Assembly (NCBI GenBank): GCA_037179515.1
Contig: JAXCGZ010011590.1
Coordinates: 29,839-93,838 of the forward strand
DNA from: Halocaridina rubra
Lineage: Eukaryota > Arthropoda > Malacostraca > Decapoda > Atyidae
Direction of reading: 5' to 3'
Length of the DNA: 64,000 bases
This document shows, piece by piece, positions 50,125-60,046 of this stretch. The position numbers and the translations under genes are program-made. The notes under the pieces were generated by a model. It was given only the letters and a program-made list of their open reading frames with translations, was not told the DNA's origin and made no database searches. Position 1 is the first letter of the stretch, and each line of letters starts with the position of its first letter.

Positions 50125-51985
50125 AATAGAGAGGCAGCTATAGTGGCAGTGGGAGGGGTTCAAGGGCCAGTAATGGGAGATGAAAATGAGAGAGAGATTA
50201 CAAGAGAGGAGGTGAAAAGGGCAATGTATGAAGCGAAAGCAGGTAAAGCACCTGGAATGGATGGTGTGAGAGCGGAGATGTTGAAAGAAGGGGGTGTGAC
50301 TGCATTGGAATGGTTAGTGAGAGTGTTTAATATATGCTTTATGTTGTCATTGGTGCCAGTGGATTGGGTAATTGCCTGTATAGTGCCCCTATACAAAGGT
50401 AAAGGAGATATGTATGAATGCAGTAATTTTAGGGGTATAAGTTTGTTGAGTGTGGTAGGAAAAGTATGGTAGGATACTGGTTAATAGGATTAGGGATAAG
50501 ACAGAATATGTGATCGCGGAAGTGCAGAGTGGTTTTAGGAGAGGTAGAGGTTGTATAGATCAGATTTTTATAGTTAGGCAGTTATGTGAGAAATATTTAG
50601 CAAAGGGTAAGGATGTGTATTTTGCATTTTTGGATCTGGAGAAAGCATATGATAGAGTTGATAGAGAGGCTATGTGGAATGTTTTGAGATTATATGGAAT
50701 CAATGGTAAATTGTTGCATGCAGTGAAGAGTTTGTATGAGGGTAGTAGAGCTTGTGTTAGGGTAGGGAATGAAGTGAGTGAGTGGTTTCCAGTGAGTGTG
50801 GGACTGAGACAGGGATGTGTGATGTCACCATGGCTGTTCAATTTGTATATTGATGGAGTTGTAAGAGAGGTGAATGAGCGAGTGCGTGGTCGAGGTTTGA
50901 GAATGGTAGATGGGGATGATAACGAGTGGGAGCTGAATCAGTTGCTGTTTGCAGATGATACTGTGGTGGTGGCAGATTCAGAGGAAAAGCTGTGTCAGTT
51001 AGTGTCAGAATTTGGAATGGTGTGTGAGAGAAGGAAGCTGCGAGTGAATGTGGGAAAGAGTAAGGTTATGAGGTGTACAAGAAATGAGGATGGCGCTGGA
51101 TTGAATGTTATGTTGAATGGAGAGATACTTGAAGAGGTTAATCAGTTTAAGTATTTAGGCTCGGTTATAGCTGCAAATGGTGGAGTGGAAGCAGATGTGT
51201 GTCACAGAGTGAATGAAGGATGTAAAGTGTTGGGTGCATTGAAAGGAGTGATGAAGAATAGAGGGTTGGAAATGAATGTTAAGAAAGTTTTGTATGAGAA
51301 AGTGGTTGTGCCAACTGTGATGTATGGATTAGAGTTATGGGGTATGAAAGTAAGTGAGAGACGGAAACTAAATGTGCTTGAGATGAAATGCCTGAGGAGT
51401 ATGATTGGTGTATCTCGATTGGATAGGGTTAGGAATGAAGTGGTGAGAGCAAGAACGGGTGTGAGGAGAGAAATTGCAGCCAGAGTAGATATGAATGTTC
51501 TGAGATGGTTTGGCCATGTGGAAAGGATGGATGATGAAAGGCTGCTGAAAAAGGTGATGAATGCAAGAGTTGATGGGAGAAATGCTAGAGGGAGGCCTAG
51601 GTTTGGATGGATGGGTGGAGTAAGGAGAGCCCTGAATGATAGGAGGATGGATGTGAGGGAAGCAAGCGAGCGTGCTAGGAATAGGAATGAGTGGCGAGCG
51701 ATTGTGACGCAGCTCTGATGGGCATCTGCTGTTACCACGGGGCTGCATCTTACAGAGATAGCCCTGTGGTAGGGGCAGTAGGAGGAGCTGGCAGTTGTGA
51801 AGCAACACAGGTTGTGGAAGAGCCGGGAGGATGGGCTGTGGCACTCCAGCAGTGCCATCTGAACGGTCGCTAGCTCCCTCGTCATTGCCCATAGAGCAAA
51901 GTAATCCCCCTATTTGTTTTCCTTTCTTGATGTCGGCTACCCCCCAATTAAAGGGGGAAACAGCCAAGGTATATGTATGTATGAT
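50125..51985 (+). mobile_element. RTE-like LINE, 5'-truncated
   Basis: RT domain, C-terminal domain and 3' end, without an endonuclease. The 3' end reads GATGTCGGCTACCCCCCAAT then AAAGGGGGAAACAGCCAAGG and stops in TATATGTATGTATG. A short 3' UTR with a short repeat tail fits the RTE group, but the clade assignment is by motif memory only. Confidence 0.72.
50143..51718 (+). pseudogene. RTE-like reverse transcriptase (one frameshift)
   Basis: Frame 1 (50143-50470): AKAGKAPGMDGVRAEMLK, ACIVPLYKGKGD, NFRGISLLSVVGK. A one-base shift near 50468 leads to a 402-residue frame (to 51718): VQSGFRRGRGCIDQIF, FAFLDLEKAYDRVD, VGLRQGCVMSPWLFNLYID, catalytic LLFADDTVVVAD, FKYLGSVI, and the C-terminal WFGHVERMDDERLLKKV and ARGRPRFGWMGGVRR. 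The amino-terminal endonuclease is absent. Apart from the shift, the frame is open for more than 400 codons, so the insertion is fairly young. Confidence 0.82.
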
Positions 51986-52386
51986 AACTAATAATGTCAA
52001 GGTGTTTTTCAGTGTCTCAAAAATTCGCATACTGGGGGTCCCTGCTTAAAGTCGTTCCACCGTTACGTTAGGAGGCCAATAAATAATTAATAATTTATTA
52101 ATAAATAAATTTTTTGACTTACCTGGCTGGTGTGATAAATTCAAACCGCACGCACTGAACAGTTTATGTGCACGGTCAGCAAATACACAGCTATATTCAT
52201 ACATATCAAGTTAATGGGCATACCAAACACAGCTGTGAATACAATTTTATGCGAAATAGTTTGTTGAGCGTTGTGCAAGAATACGATATCACATGGCATT
52301 AGAATAGGAAAACGAACTCTCACCTGCCATATTGGGCCTCGTGTTCATCTACTCCCTCATTTGTTTCGCTCATTACAAACATTACT

Positions 52387-54139
52387 ATGTCTCCCAAGCG
52401 TAGTGGTGATAGTTCGGTGGGCAGTGCTATGAAGAAAAGCCATCACCATGGAAATCGAAATTAAAATAGTAAACTGTGCTGAAAAGGGAGAAACTTCTAC
52501 AAACATTGGCTGCGTTCTCGGATTAGCCCGTATGACCGTGGCGACGACCATCAAAGACAAAAATCGCATCCGTGCCCACATGAAAGGTTCAACTCCTATG
52601 ATGTCCACTGTGATCACTAATCAGCGTTATCACCTTAAGATCAAGATGGAGAAATTGATCGCGCTTTGGCTTGATAACCAGAATCAACGGTGTATTCCAG
52701 TAAGCCTCATGGTAATACAGGAAAAGGCTAAACTATTCTTCAAAGCCTTGAAAAGAGAAAAGGGGGAAGGGAGTGCAGGTGAAGAGCTTGTGGACAATAT
52801 GGGTTGGTTTAATCATTTTAAGGCTTGTGCTAATTTGCATGACATAGGAGTGCAAGGTGAAGCTACTAATGGTGATGAGGAAGAAGCAAGAGGTTTTTCA
52901 GTGCGTTAGCAGAATTAGGGAGGGGATTACTGTGCCGAACAGGTTTTTAATGTGGATGAGTCTGGCTTGCTCTGGAAGCGTAAGCCTAGTAGTACATATA
53001 TCGCCAAGGAGGAAAAGACAGCACCAGGCCATAAAGTCAGCACAGAGAGACTGACTTTGCTTTTGGGAGCTAATGCTGCTGGAGATTGTAACCTGAAGCC
53101 CTTGTTGGTTTATTAGGCAGAAAACCCAAGGGCACTCAAGGACGTTTGGATGGGTCAATTGCCAGTCATCTGAAAGTAGAACAAAAAGGCTTGGATAACC
53201 CTTCATATATTTGAGGACTGGATCAGCAACCATTTTGTGCATGAAAAGAGATGTACTATGCCTCCAAGAGTTTGCCCTTGTAATATGTTGCTATTACTGG
53301 ACAGTGCCCCTGGTCACCCTGCCTATTTGGATGACGTTCATCCTAATATCAAGGTGCTTTAACTTCCACCTGATACCACTGCATTGTCATAGCCAATGGA
53401 TCAGGGGGTCATTGCCTCTAGCAAGGCCTACTACCTCCGAAGGACAATCGCTATGGCTCTCAGGTCAACTGAAAAGGACAAGAACTTGACTTTCAAAGAC
53501 TTCTGGAAGTCATACGATATTCTTCAGGCTGGGAAGAATATTGCAGATGCTTGGGAGGAAGTGATGCAAAGCACTTTGAATGGGGTATGGAAGAAAAGGT
53601 GCTCGTATTTTGTGAATGGCTTCTGAGGCATTCAAGACAGTTGAGGCTGTCACCAAAACGTAGTTGCCCTGAGTAAGGAGCTTAAGTTGGAGGTGGAGGC
53701 TGATGATGTTAAAGAGCTTTTGGAATCTCATGGCAAGGTGCTATCTGTCGAGGACCTCATTCAACTGGAGAAGCAGATGGTTGAAGAGCATGAACAAATA
53801 CCAAGCCCAGAACCCAAGGAAATTGAAAGAAACATTTGCCCTAGTAGTGGGAGTGTTGGCAAAGCTCAAAGCTCAGGACCCCAACATTGCCAGGTACACT
53901 AAGGTCGAGACAGTGATCAATGATGCCCTATGGTGTTACAAGGAAATACTGTATATGAGAAGAAGGGGGCATCCTTCCAGACTCAACTTGACCAATTCTT
54001 CATGAAGTTGGAGCCACCACCAACAGATCCTGTACCCTCTATCTCGGGTGCCTCTATAGACTCACCTGCCCCAGTATCTCTATCATCTGCTGCATATTCT
54101 TTTGCTTCTCCAGATTCACCTGCCCCAGTCTCCTCAGTA
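52387..54139 (+). pseudogene. Tigger-3 transposase remnant
   Basis: ATG at 52387 (MSPKRSGDSSVGSAMKKSHH), frame break near 52445, then an open stretch 52448-52909: first HTH (IKIVNCAEKGETSTNIGCVL), IALWLDNQNQRCIPVSLMVI, GWFNHFKACANLHDIGVQGE. The DDE core follows across shifted frames and stops: VFNVDESGLLWKRKP, LLLDSAPGHPAYLDD, PMDQGVIASSKAYYLRR. C-terminal acidic and Ser/Pro-rich part to 54139, where Tigger-4 is inserted. At least four stops and several shifts; long dead. Confidence 0.82.
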
Positions 54140-56247
54140 CAGTTGAATCTCCACATACGAGTGCATCCAACTACAAACAAATCGACCAACGATCACAATT
54201 TTCGAAGAAATTTTGCATCAACCTGCGAAAAATTCTCGAGGTACGAACACATACACACACACATCCTCTCGAGTGACCATGTGTTTGCTCTCAGTTCTCC
54301 TTTGGTGCCCGCAACGTGAAGATCATTCACTGTTCTTTCGCTGTAGATTTCCAGACCTTTTTGGTTTTTGCTTTAAATTAGCCCTTATTATGGCTCCCAA
54401 AAAACTGAAAAGTGTCAGCGATAGTGACAATAAAAAGCCTAAACGTATTATTGTGGAAACAAAGAAAAAAATCATAGCTAAACATGAAACGGTATTCGTG
54501 TTTCTGACCTCGCCAAGCAGTATGACATGGCGAAATCGACAATCTGTACTATTCTAAAGAATAAAGAGGCATTAGAGACAGCTAATGTGGCTAAAGTATT
54601 GACTCTTTTAAAAAATCATAGGTCTCACATCATGGAAAAGGGAGAAAAGTATTGTTAGTTTGAATAACTGTAAGAGTTTGCTAAAGATAATAATAGCAAT
54701 GCTATAATATGCGCAAAGGCTTTCCAGTTACATCATGATTTAGTAGCGAATTCTCTGAGTGCTAGTGGCACTAAAATTGACGAATTTTTAGCAAGTAGAG
54801 GCTAGTTTGAAAAACTCTGTCGACAAAATGGAATTCATAGTGCTGTTAGGCATGGAGAGGCGGCTAGTTCAGACCAAAAGGCAGCGGATGCCTATGTGGT
54901 AGAATTTGCTAAATTTATTGAGTGACTGCTACGTCTTATCAGGAAGTTTTTAACTGTGATGAAACAGGACTGATTTAGAAAAAAATGCCTAGAAGGACCT
55001 ACATAACCTAAGAGGAAATGTCACAGCCCAGCCACAAACCAATGAAGGACAGGCTTACACTTTTACTGCGAACTAATGCAAGTGGGAATTGCAAAATGAA
55101 GCCTCTTTTAGTCTACCACTCTGAAAATCAACGAGTTTTTAAGCACAATATTGTGTTGAAGGCAAGACTTCTAGTAATGTGGAGGTCGAATAGCAAGGCC
55201 TGGGTAACACGTATCCTTTTCATAGATTGGTTGACAGAAGATTTTGCGCAAGCTGTCAAGAAATATCTTGAAGAAAAAGGCTTGCACCTTAAGTGTCTAA
55301 TGATAATGGACAACGCTCCTGCCCATCCTCAAGGTTTGGAAGAAGACCTAGATATCTAATACGACTTCATAAAAGTCAAAATTCGGCCTCAAAACCACCA
55401 CTCCTTTCATCCAGCCTATGGACCATAAAGTGTTTTCTAACTGTAAGAGACTGTACATGAAGGGTCATTTTATCAGGTGTTTCCAGGTCACCAAAGACAC
55501 GGATTTGACTCAGCGTGCATTCTGGAAAGACCACTTCAACATCCTCCACTGTATAGGCCTCATTGATGCAGCATGGAAAGAGGTCTCTTACCACACGTTG
55601 CATTCTGCCTGGAGGAGACTTTGGTCAGTTTGTAAGGCTGATAGAGACTTAGAGGGTTTCAAGCAGGAGGCAGCTGTCAATATAGTGAGTGACATTGTGG
55701 CCACAGGCAAAAGTTTGGGCTTGGAGGTTAACGAGGAGGATGTGGAGAACCATAAATAAGGACTCACCACAGAGGAACTTATAGAGTTACAACGTGAACA
55801 GGTGAAGACTATCCAAGAGGAGCAATCAGTGGAGGAGAACAATGAAAGGGTAAAGGTTTCAAGTGAGAAGAGATATTTTTAGTAAGTGGAATGATGCACA
55901 GGTTTTCATTGAGCCATCACCCTGACAAAACTGTGAGCAACAGAGAAGTGAACGTTTTAAATGACAATGTGATGTCCCATTTCCTCCTCCACCACCAATG
56001 ATGCCGCTGCGACCACCCCCACCCCACTGTACTGTATTTTTCTAAAATTAAGGTTATTTTTAACTAAATTCTATAGTTTTGATACAAATAAACCCATAAA
56101 ATATTAAAAGGGTACGTTTCTGGGCTGGGGAATGGATTAAATTGTTTTATGTGCATTTCAATGAGAATAATTACTTCCAGTTACATACATTTCAACTTGC
56201 AAATTGGGTTAAGGAACGGATTAAGTTTGTGACTACAGGTACCACTG
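54140..56247 (+). mobile_element. Tigger-4, DNA transposon nested in Tigger-3 (2.1 kb)
   Basis: Left end CAGTTGAATCTCCACATACG after TA (54138-54139). Right end (minus strand) CAGTGGTACCTGTAGTCACA next to TA (56248-56249). Length and ends are typical of full-length Tigger elements. Tigger-3 sequence resumes directly at 56250. Confidence 0.85.
54391..55880 (+). pseudogene. Tigger-4 transposase remnant
   Basis: Begins MAPKKLKSVSDSDNKKPKRI at 54391. HTH region broken near 54500. CENP-B-like part 54640-54890 is degenerate (HGEAASSDQKAADAY visible). DDE core: VFNCDETGL followed by a TAG where Trp-like sequence is expected (about 54978), open block 55018-55359 with KPMKDRLTLLLRTNASGNCK and LMIMDNAPAHPQGL, one-base shift, then PFIQPMDHKVFSNCKRLY and HFNILHCIGLIDAAWKEVSY (55418-55759), closed by an acidic tail. 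Related to Tigger-1 (same order, many shared strings) but with different termini. Confidence 0.82.
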
Positions 56248-56372
56248 TATTTATACTTAACATTGGTTGAGGGATCTAGGCTCGAATTTAGGCGTGTTCT
56301 AACTTCCATCGAAGTCTGGGTTGAGTCAGTTGTCAGGAACGGAACCCTGACATTAAACGGGGACCCCCTATA

Positions 56373-57860
56373 TATCATAATACTGTATATACATATACAA
56401 AGGCCACAATCCCCCTTCTAAAGGGGTACCAGAGTTGAAACACACATTCAAAAGAAGCTGATATACCTCAATCACTCCTCTTAGCTCTCTGGGGATAATG
56501 GACTGCCATAATTCCTTACCACTACCCAGCTTGGGTCATCCACAGGGCAAGTGGGTAAGGCTCTTCTGCCATGAGGCCCAACAGCCACTGCTGCTTAAAC
56601 CCCACCACTTCATCTTGTGGCAACCTCTCAAGCCCACCTATCCCAGTTTCTTGTTTTAGCAGGTATGAGAAATGCCTGTGGCCCACATCACCTAATACAA
56701 TTTTTCTACACTTATTCTTATATCTTGCACCCTCTCTTCCTAGCTCCACTGACATACCACATGCATCCCATGCTCTCTTCAGCTCCAAACAGCCATCTCA
56801 TTCTAGGTCCTCTTGTTGGACCTACTCAAAATATTTCTCCAGACACAAGAAGTTGTAGAATTGTGGCTTAGTAATAATACAAAAGCAGTCCTTCCAGCCA
56901 TTCCTAAGGATCTCACGATGCATAAATTACTATTGTTGGCCAAAGGTAAATGGTCTGTGTCACTTATGCTAAATTGTATATTATAACGAGAAATTCAAAC
57001 ATTAAGTCAGGACATCTCAAACTAAGTTGCAATTTTATAAAATGATATAAAAGGTACAAAAGAAATCTTCTAGGCAGCCAGGCAGAGTCTTATTTTTGGC
57101 ATTTTCTCAAAACAGCGACTCTAAATCTTACATGAAACATATGCAACCAAAAAGTAAAAGAATTAAAATTAAATTTTTTTTTTTCAAAAATACGCTATAA
57201 CAACTGGCATAAATTCTCTACAGAGAATTCAAATTGCATTAGGTTAAGTGCAAGTACAGTGCAGTAATCTAATCATGATTTAAAGTATACAGGAGGTTGA
57301 AAAAAGGTTATTTGCAGAGTAAAAAGGCACTATTACATAATGGTCTTTACTTTACCAAGTTTTTTAATAATACAAAGGCTAGGAAACTAATTGGTAGCAT
57401 TAAATGAGGGATCACTGTATTAACAAGGTTGAGTAGAGCCACTCTGAGGTATTCACCTCAAGCGTGTACACGATGACCCTAGTCAGGTGAAGTTAGATTA
57501 AAAATGTTTGAGACGTTAGCCACATTCACTCATTGCGAGCTGAAGGTACGCCTCTCTAGTTTGCAATTTAAAACCTTTCTTGCCCTCTACGAACTTTTAG
57601 GAATCTATACTCCAGGCCTGATATATAATACTATAAACCCATCAAAATGCTAATGTAATCTCCTTTCACTGCTCACAAAGTGAGCATCAAGTTAGTTTAG
57701 GTGTGTTTCTCACACATATAAAACCTGACTTGTCTTCTACAAACCTTCAAAACTAAACACAAACTACGGTAGGGGGATGGTCCGTGCGCACCAGTCGCCA
57801 GCTGCAATACTGCAATTGGACTTAAATAATACTGGCCAGGACAACTTGATATGAAGTCTA
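56373..57860. other. Unassigned sequence with an 88-codon minus-strand frame
   Basis: 56788-56522 (minus) is open but matches no family I recognise. 57398-57416 (GAGGGATCACTGTA) looks like an isolated Tigger terminus. 57320-57362 (GGCACTATTACATAATGGTC) recurs at 60708-60745. Confidence 0.4.
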
Positions 57861-57861
57861 T

Positions 57862-57975
57862 TTTCAAATACACCTTGTTCCTTTTATACGCGATTTTTTT
57901 ATATGCGAAATTGCAATAACGCCCCCCAAAAATAATAGTAAAAAACTCTGAATTCGCGAATAATACCTCCCCCCA
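57862..57975 (+). mobile_element. MITE end fragment (family of 28761-29125)
   Basis: Matches the reverse complement of 29000-29125: TATACGCGATTTTTTTATAT / GCGAAATTGSAATAAYGCC, then a run ending in CGCGAATAATACC. Confidence 0.55.
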
Positions 57976-58195
57976 TTTTTTTTTTTTTAATAATTGTGAC
58001 ACCAGGATGGACCAAAAAATGATAAAATAAAACAGCCTTTATCAGGCTGTAAAGAGAAACAGATGGAGAGTGTAATGACCTGTTGGATGTGAAGGGATTA
58101 TAAAAGATGTGTAATGACTATCCAGCTCTCTGCTGGGTTTTAATATACCTCTGCATTACTCTCATGATGTCTATTCCAAAAATTCTCCTTAGATC

Positions 58196-58230
<35 letters not shown>

Positions 58231-58320
58231 TTTAACAATAATTTTCCTTTGATGATGATTGTGGATATTATTATTATCATTATTATTATTATTATTATTA
58301 TTATCATTATTATTACGAAT
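58196..58320. repeat. (ATT)n microsatellites
   Basis: Two ATT/TTA tracts (about 58196-58232 and 58266-58316) around a short spacer. Confidence 0.95.
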
Positions 58321-58389
58321 TTGTAATTAAACCATTATATTTACAATAAATAATGTAGTTTTGGTTGAACGAACAAGAGTTAATTAAAG

Positions 58390-58391
<2 letters not shown>

Positions 58392-58483
<92 letters not shown>
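58392..58483. repeat. (CT)n microsatellite
   Basis: About 92 bp of pure CT. Confidence 0.97.
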
Positions 58484-58487
<4 letters not shown>

Positions 58488-58504
58488 ATTCTATTCTACC
58501 AAAT

Positions 58505-58728
58505 AGGGTGGGTGTATATATAATGTATAATGATGATGATCTTTTCTTATCGCAATCCTCTTCGTACTGGTGGAAGAAGCCTCCGCGGGTGCTTATTTAC
58601 TATATTAAAAAAAAGAAAAAAATAATAATATAGTAAATAAGCGCCCGCGGAGGCTTCTTCCACCAGTACAAAGAGGATTATGTTAAGAAAAGATCATCAT
58701 CATTATACATTATATATACACCCACCCT
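58505..58728. repeat. Foldback element: 103-bp arms, 18-bp A-rich loop
   Basis: Arms 58505-58607 and 58626-58728 are reverse complements with about five mismatches (shared CCTCCGCGGG, GGTGGAAGAAGCC, GATGATGATCTTTTCTTA). The transcript would form a long near-perfect hairpin. No target duplication was identified. Confidence 0.95.
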
Positions 58729-58779
58729 ACCTCTGTCATATGTCTATCTAATCTACATTTGAAGGTGTCTAAGTAATAC

Positions 58780-59192
58780 AATTCAGAATCTGAATTCCAG
58801 ATCAAAACTTAGCACGAGGGTCTGCCCCTCTCTTTTTTCTCTCTTACTTTATTTAATTTTCGTGCTTTTCCCTCCAATTCCCTTATATCCTTAATCCCCT
58901 AACCTTTTTTTCCCCTCCTATCCTATCCCAAAAAAAGGGTATTGGCATTTATTATCCTACCAGGAATACTCTACGGTATTACCAAGCCAATTTTCACCAA
59001 TTTCCCTTCTGAACCGAAATTTATCAAGATTAAATCCATTACCCATTACGAGTTCTGGTTTGATCATGAATTTTTTAAACTTTATTAATATCACCCTTGT
59101 TAATCCCTTTAAACCATTTATGCACCTCAATCATATCCCCCCTAACTCTGTGCCTCTCTAGAGAATGTAGATTAAGATTTTTTAATGTCATA
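58780..59192 (-). mobile_element. Second LINE family: RT C-terminus and 3' UTR fragment
   Basis: On the minus strand from 59190: KNLNLHSLERHRVRGDMIEV then HKWFKGINKGDINKV, and across a frame break DKFRFRREIGENW-like coding (about 59045-58955). These are the C-terminal RT strings of CR1/L2-type LINEs, clearly different from the LINE at 222-14612. Only the last few hundred bases are present. Confidence 0.72.
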
Positions 59193-59244
59193 TGGTAGAT
59201 TTAGGCATTGCAAAATTTTTTTTTTTCGTGTTTTAGTCTTGCTT

Positions 59245-59300
59245 TGGTTATTTATAATTCTTATTTTATCTTTGTATACATCTGCAGATAGAGGTTCGTT
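59245..59300 (-). mobile_element. MITE end fragment (other end of the 28761-29125 family)
   Basis: CTGCAGATAGAGGTTCGTT matches the reverse complement of the left part of 28761-29125 (AACGAACCCCTATCTGCAAA). Confidence 0.5.
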
Positions 59301-59479
59301 CTCCTGCAACCTCCTCCTCTTCTACCACATAAGTTACTTGCTCACTGCCACCATGCATGTCCCAGTGTACTGAATAACTGTTGCCCACTGCATAATAGAG
59401 TAAAGTATAGTAATGTATGTTAATTTCTAGCTGTAAAGTGAATATGAATATCTTTTGTATACTCTTAAAAATAGATACA

Positions 59480-59700
59480 GGGCTTTCTGCTTTGCTATGT
59501 AGTAATAAAATATTTTTTTTACTTATCTTATATCTTTGGCATGGTGTGTCTATGTAAGGTTTGGAACGTATCTATGCCCTTTATCATTGTTTCCTATGGA
59601 AAATAACTCGTTCTTTCACGCGATTTTCCATTTACCCGACCCTTCTGAGAACCTATCTAGGCGTTATTCTGAGAACTAGGTGTACATTTCCTTTCCTATG
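59480..59700 (+). mobile_element. MITE-like dispersed repeat, copy 2
   Basis: Plus-strand match to 24650-24886 (minus): TTATATCTTTGGCATGGTGT, TATCTATGCC, GAGAACCTATCTAGGCG. It lies just past the transporter's stop codon in its presumed 3' untranslated or downstream region. Confidence 0.55.
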
Positions 59701-59796
59701 CCTACATCTGCACCAGGTATTCTGGCATATTCCTTACTCATCTCTTACTATCCATTCACATCTAACAAGTTGCAACACACCACATCTCTGTTTCTC

Positions 59797-59802
59797 TTTA
59801 TT
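59797..59802 (-). promoter_or_regulatory. Candidate polyadenylation signal of the ENT gene
   Basis: AATAAA on the minus strand about 133 bp after the stop codon at 59935. Such hexamers are common in AT-rich DNA, so this is only a candidate. Confidence 0.35.
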
Positions 59803-59934
59803 TTCTTTCTCATTTTCTCGGCACCTAGGCCAATGGGGACAAATTTCTTTGCCCGTTCTGGCGTCACTTATAACAAAAATACATAAAAGTATGAGTCACT
59901 AAAAACATATGACTGGATATTAACATGACATTAA

Positions 59935-60046
59935 TTATTCAATTAAAGCAAAGGCAAAAGACGAGATTCCACCCAACATCAGGCCAAGACCAAGCATGGC
60001 CACCATCATGGCACCGGCTAATTCAGCTCTGTCTTCTGTTACCATC
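59935..60046 (-). CDS. ENT terminal coding exon
   Basis: Acceptor TTTCAG precedes 60046. The split Lys codon (AA|G) is completed, then MVTEDRAELAGAMMVAML and a glycine-rich last transmembrane helix, with stop TAA at 59935-59937. Confidence 0.9.

Larger units (their letters stand above)
52032..56370 (+). mobile_element. Tigger-3, DNA transposon interrupted by Tigger-4
   Basis: Left end CTGGGGGTCCCTGCTTAAAG after TA (52030-52031). Right end (minus strand) TAGGGGGTCCCCGTTTAATG next to TA at 56371-56372; the two share GGGGGTCCC. Transposase on the plus strand. Without the nested element it would be about 2.23 kb. Confidence 0.75.

Noticed and set aside
51202..52030. 227- and 220-codon minus-strand frames opposite the RTE-like RT
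   Set aside because: Shadow frames of the plus-strand reverse transcriptase with low-complexity composition and no motifs.
52032..56370. Tigger-3 and Tigger-4 read as a domesticated host gene
   Set aside because: Both transposases have many stops and shifts and retain terminal repeats with TA duplications, so there is no sign of a maintained host gene.
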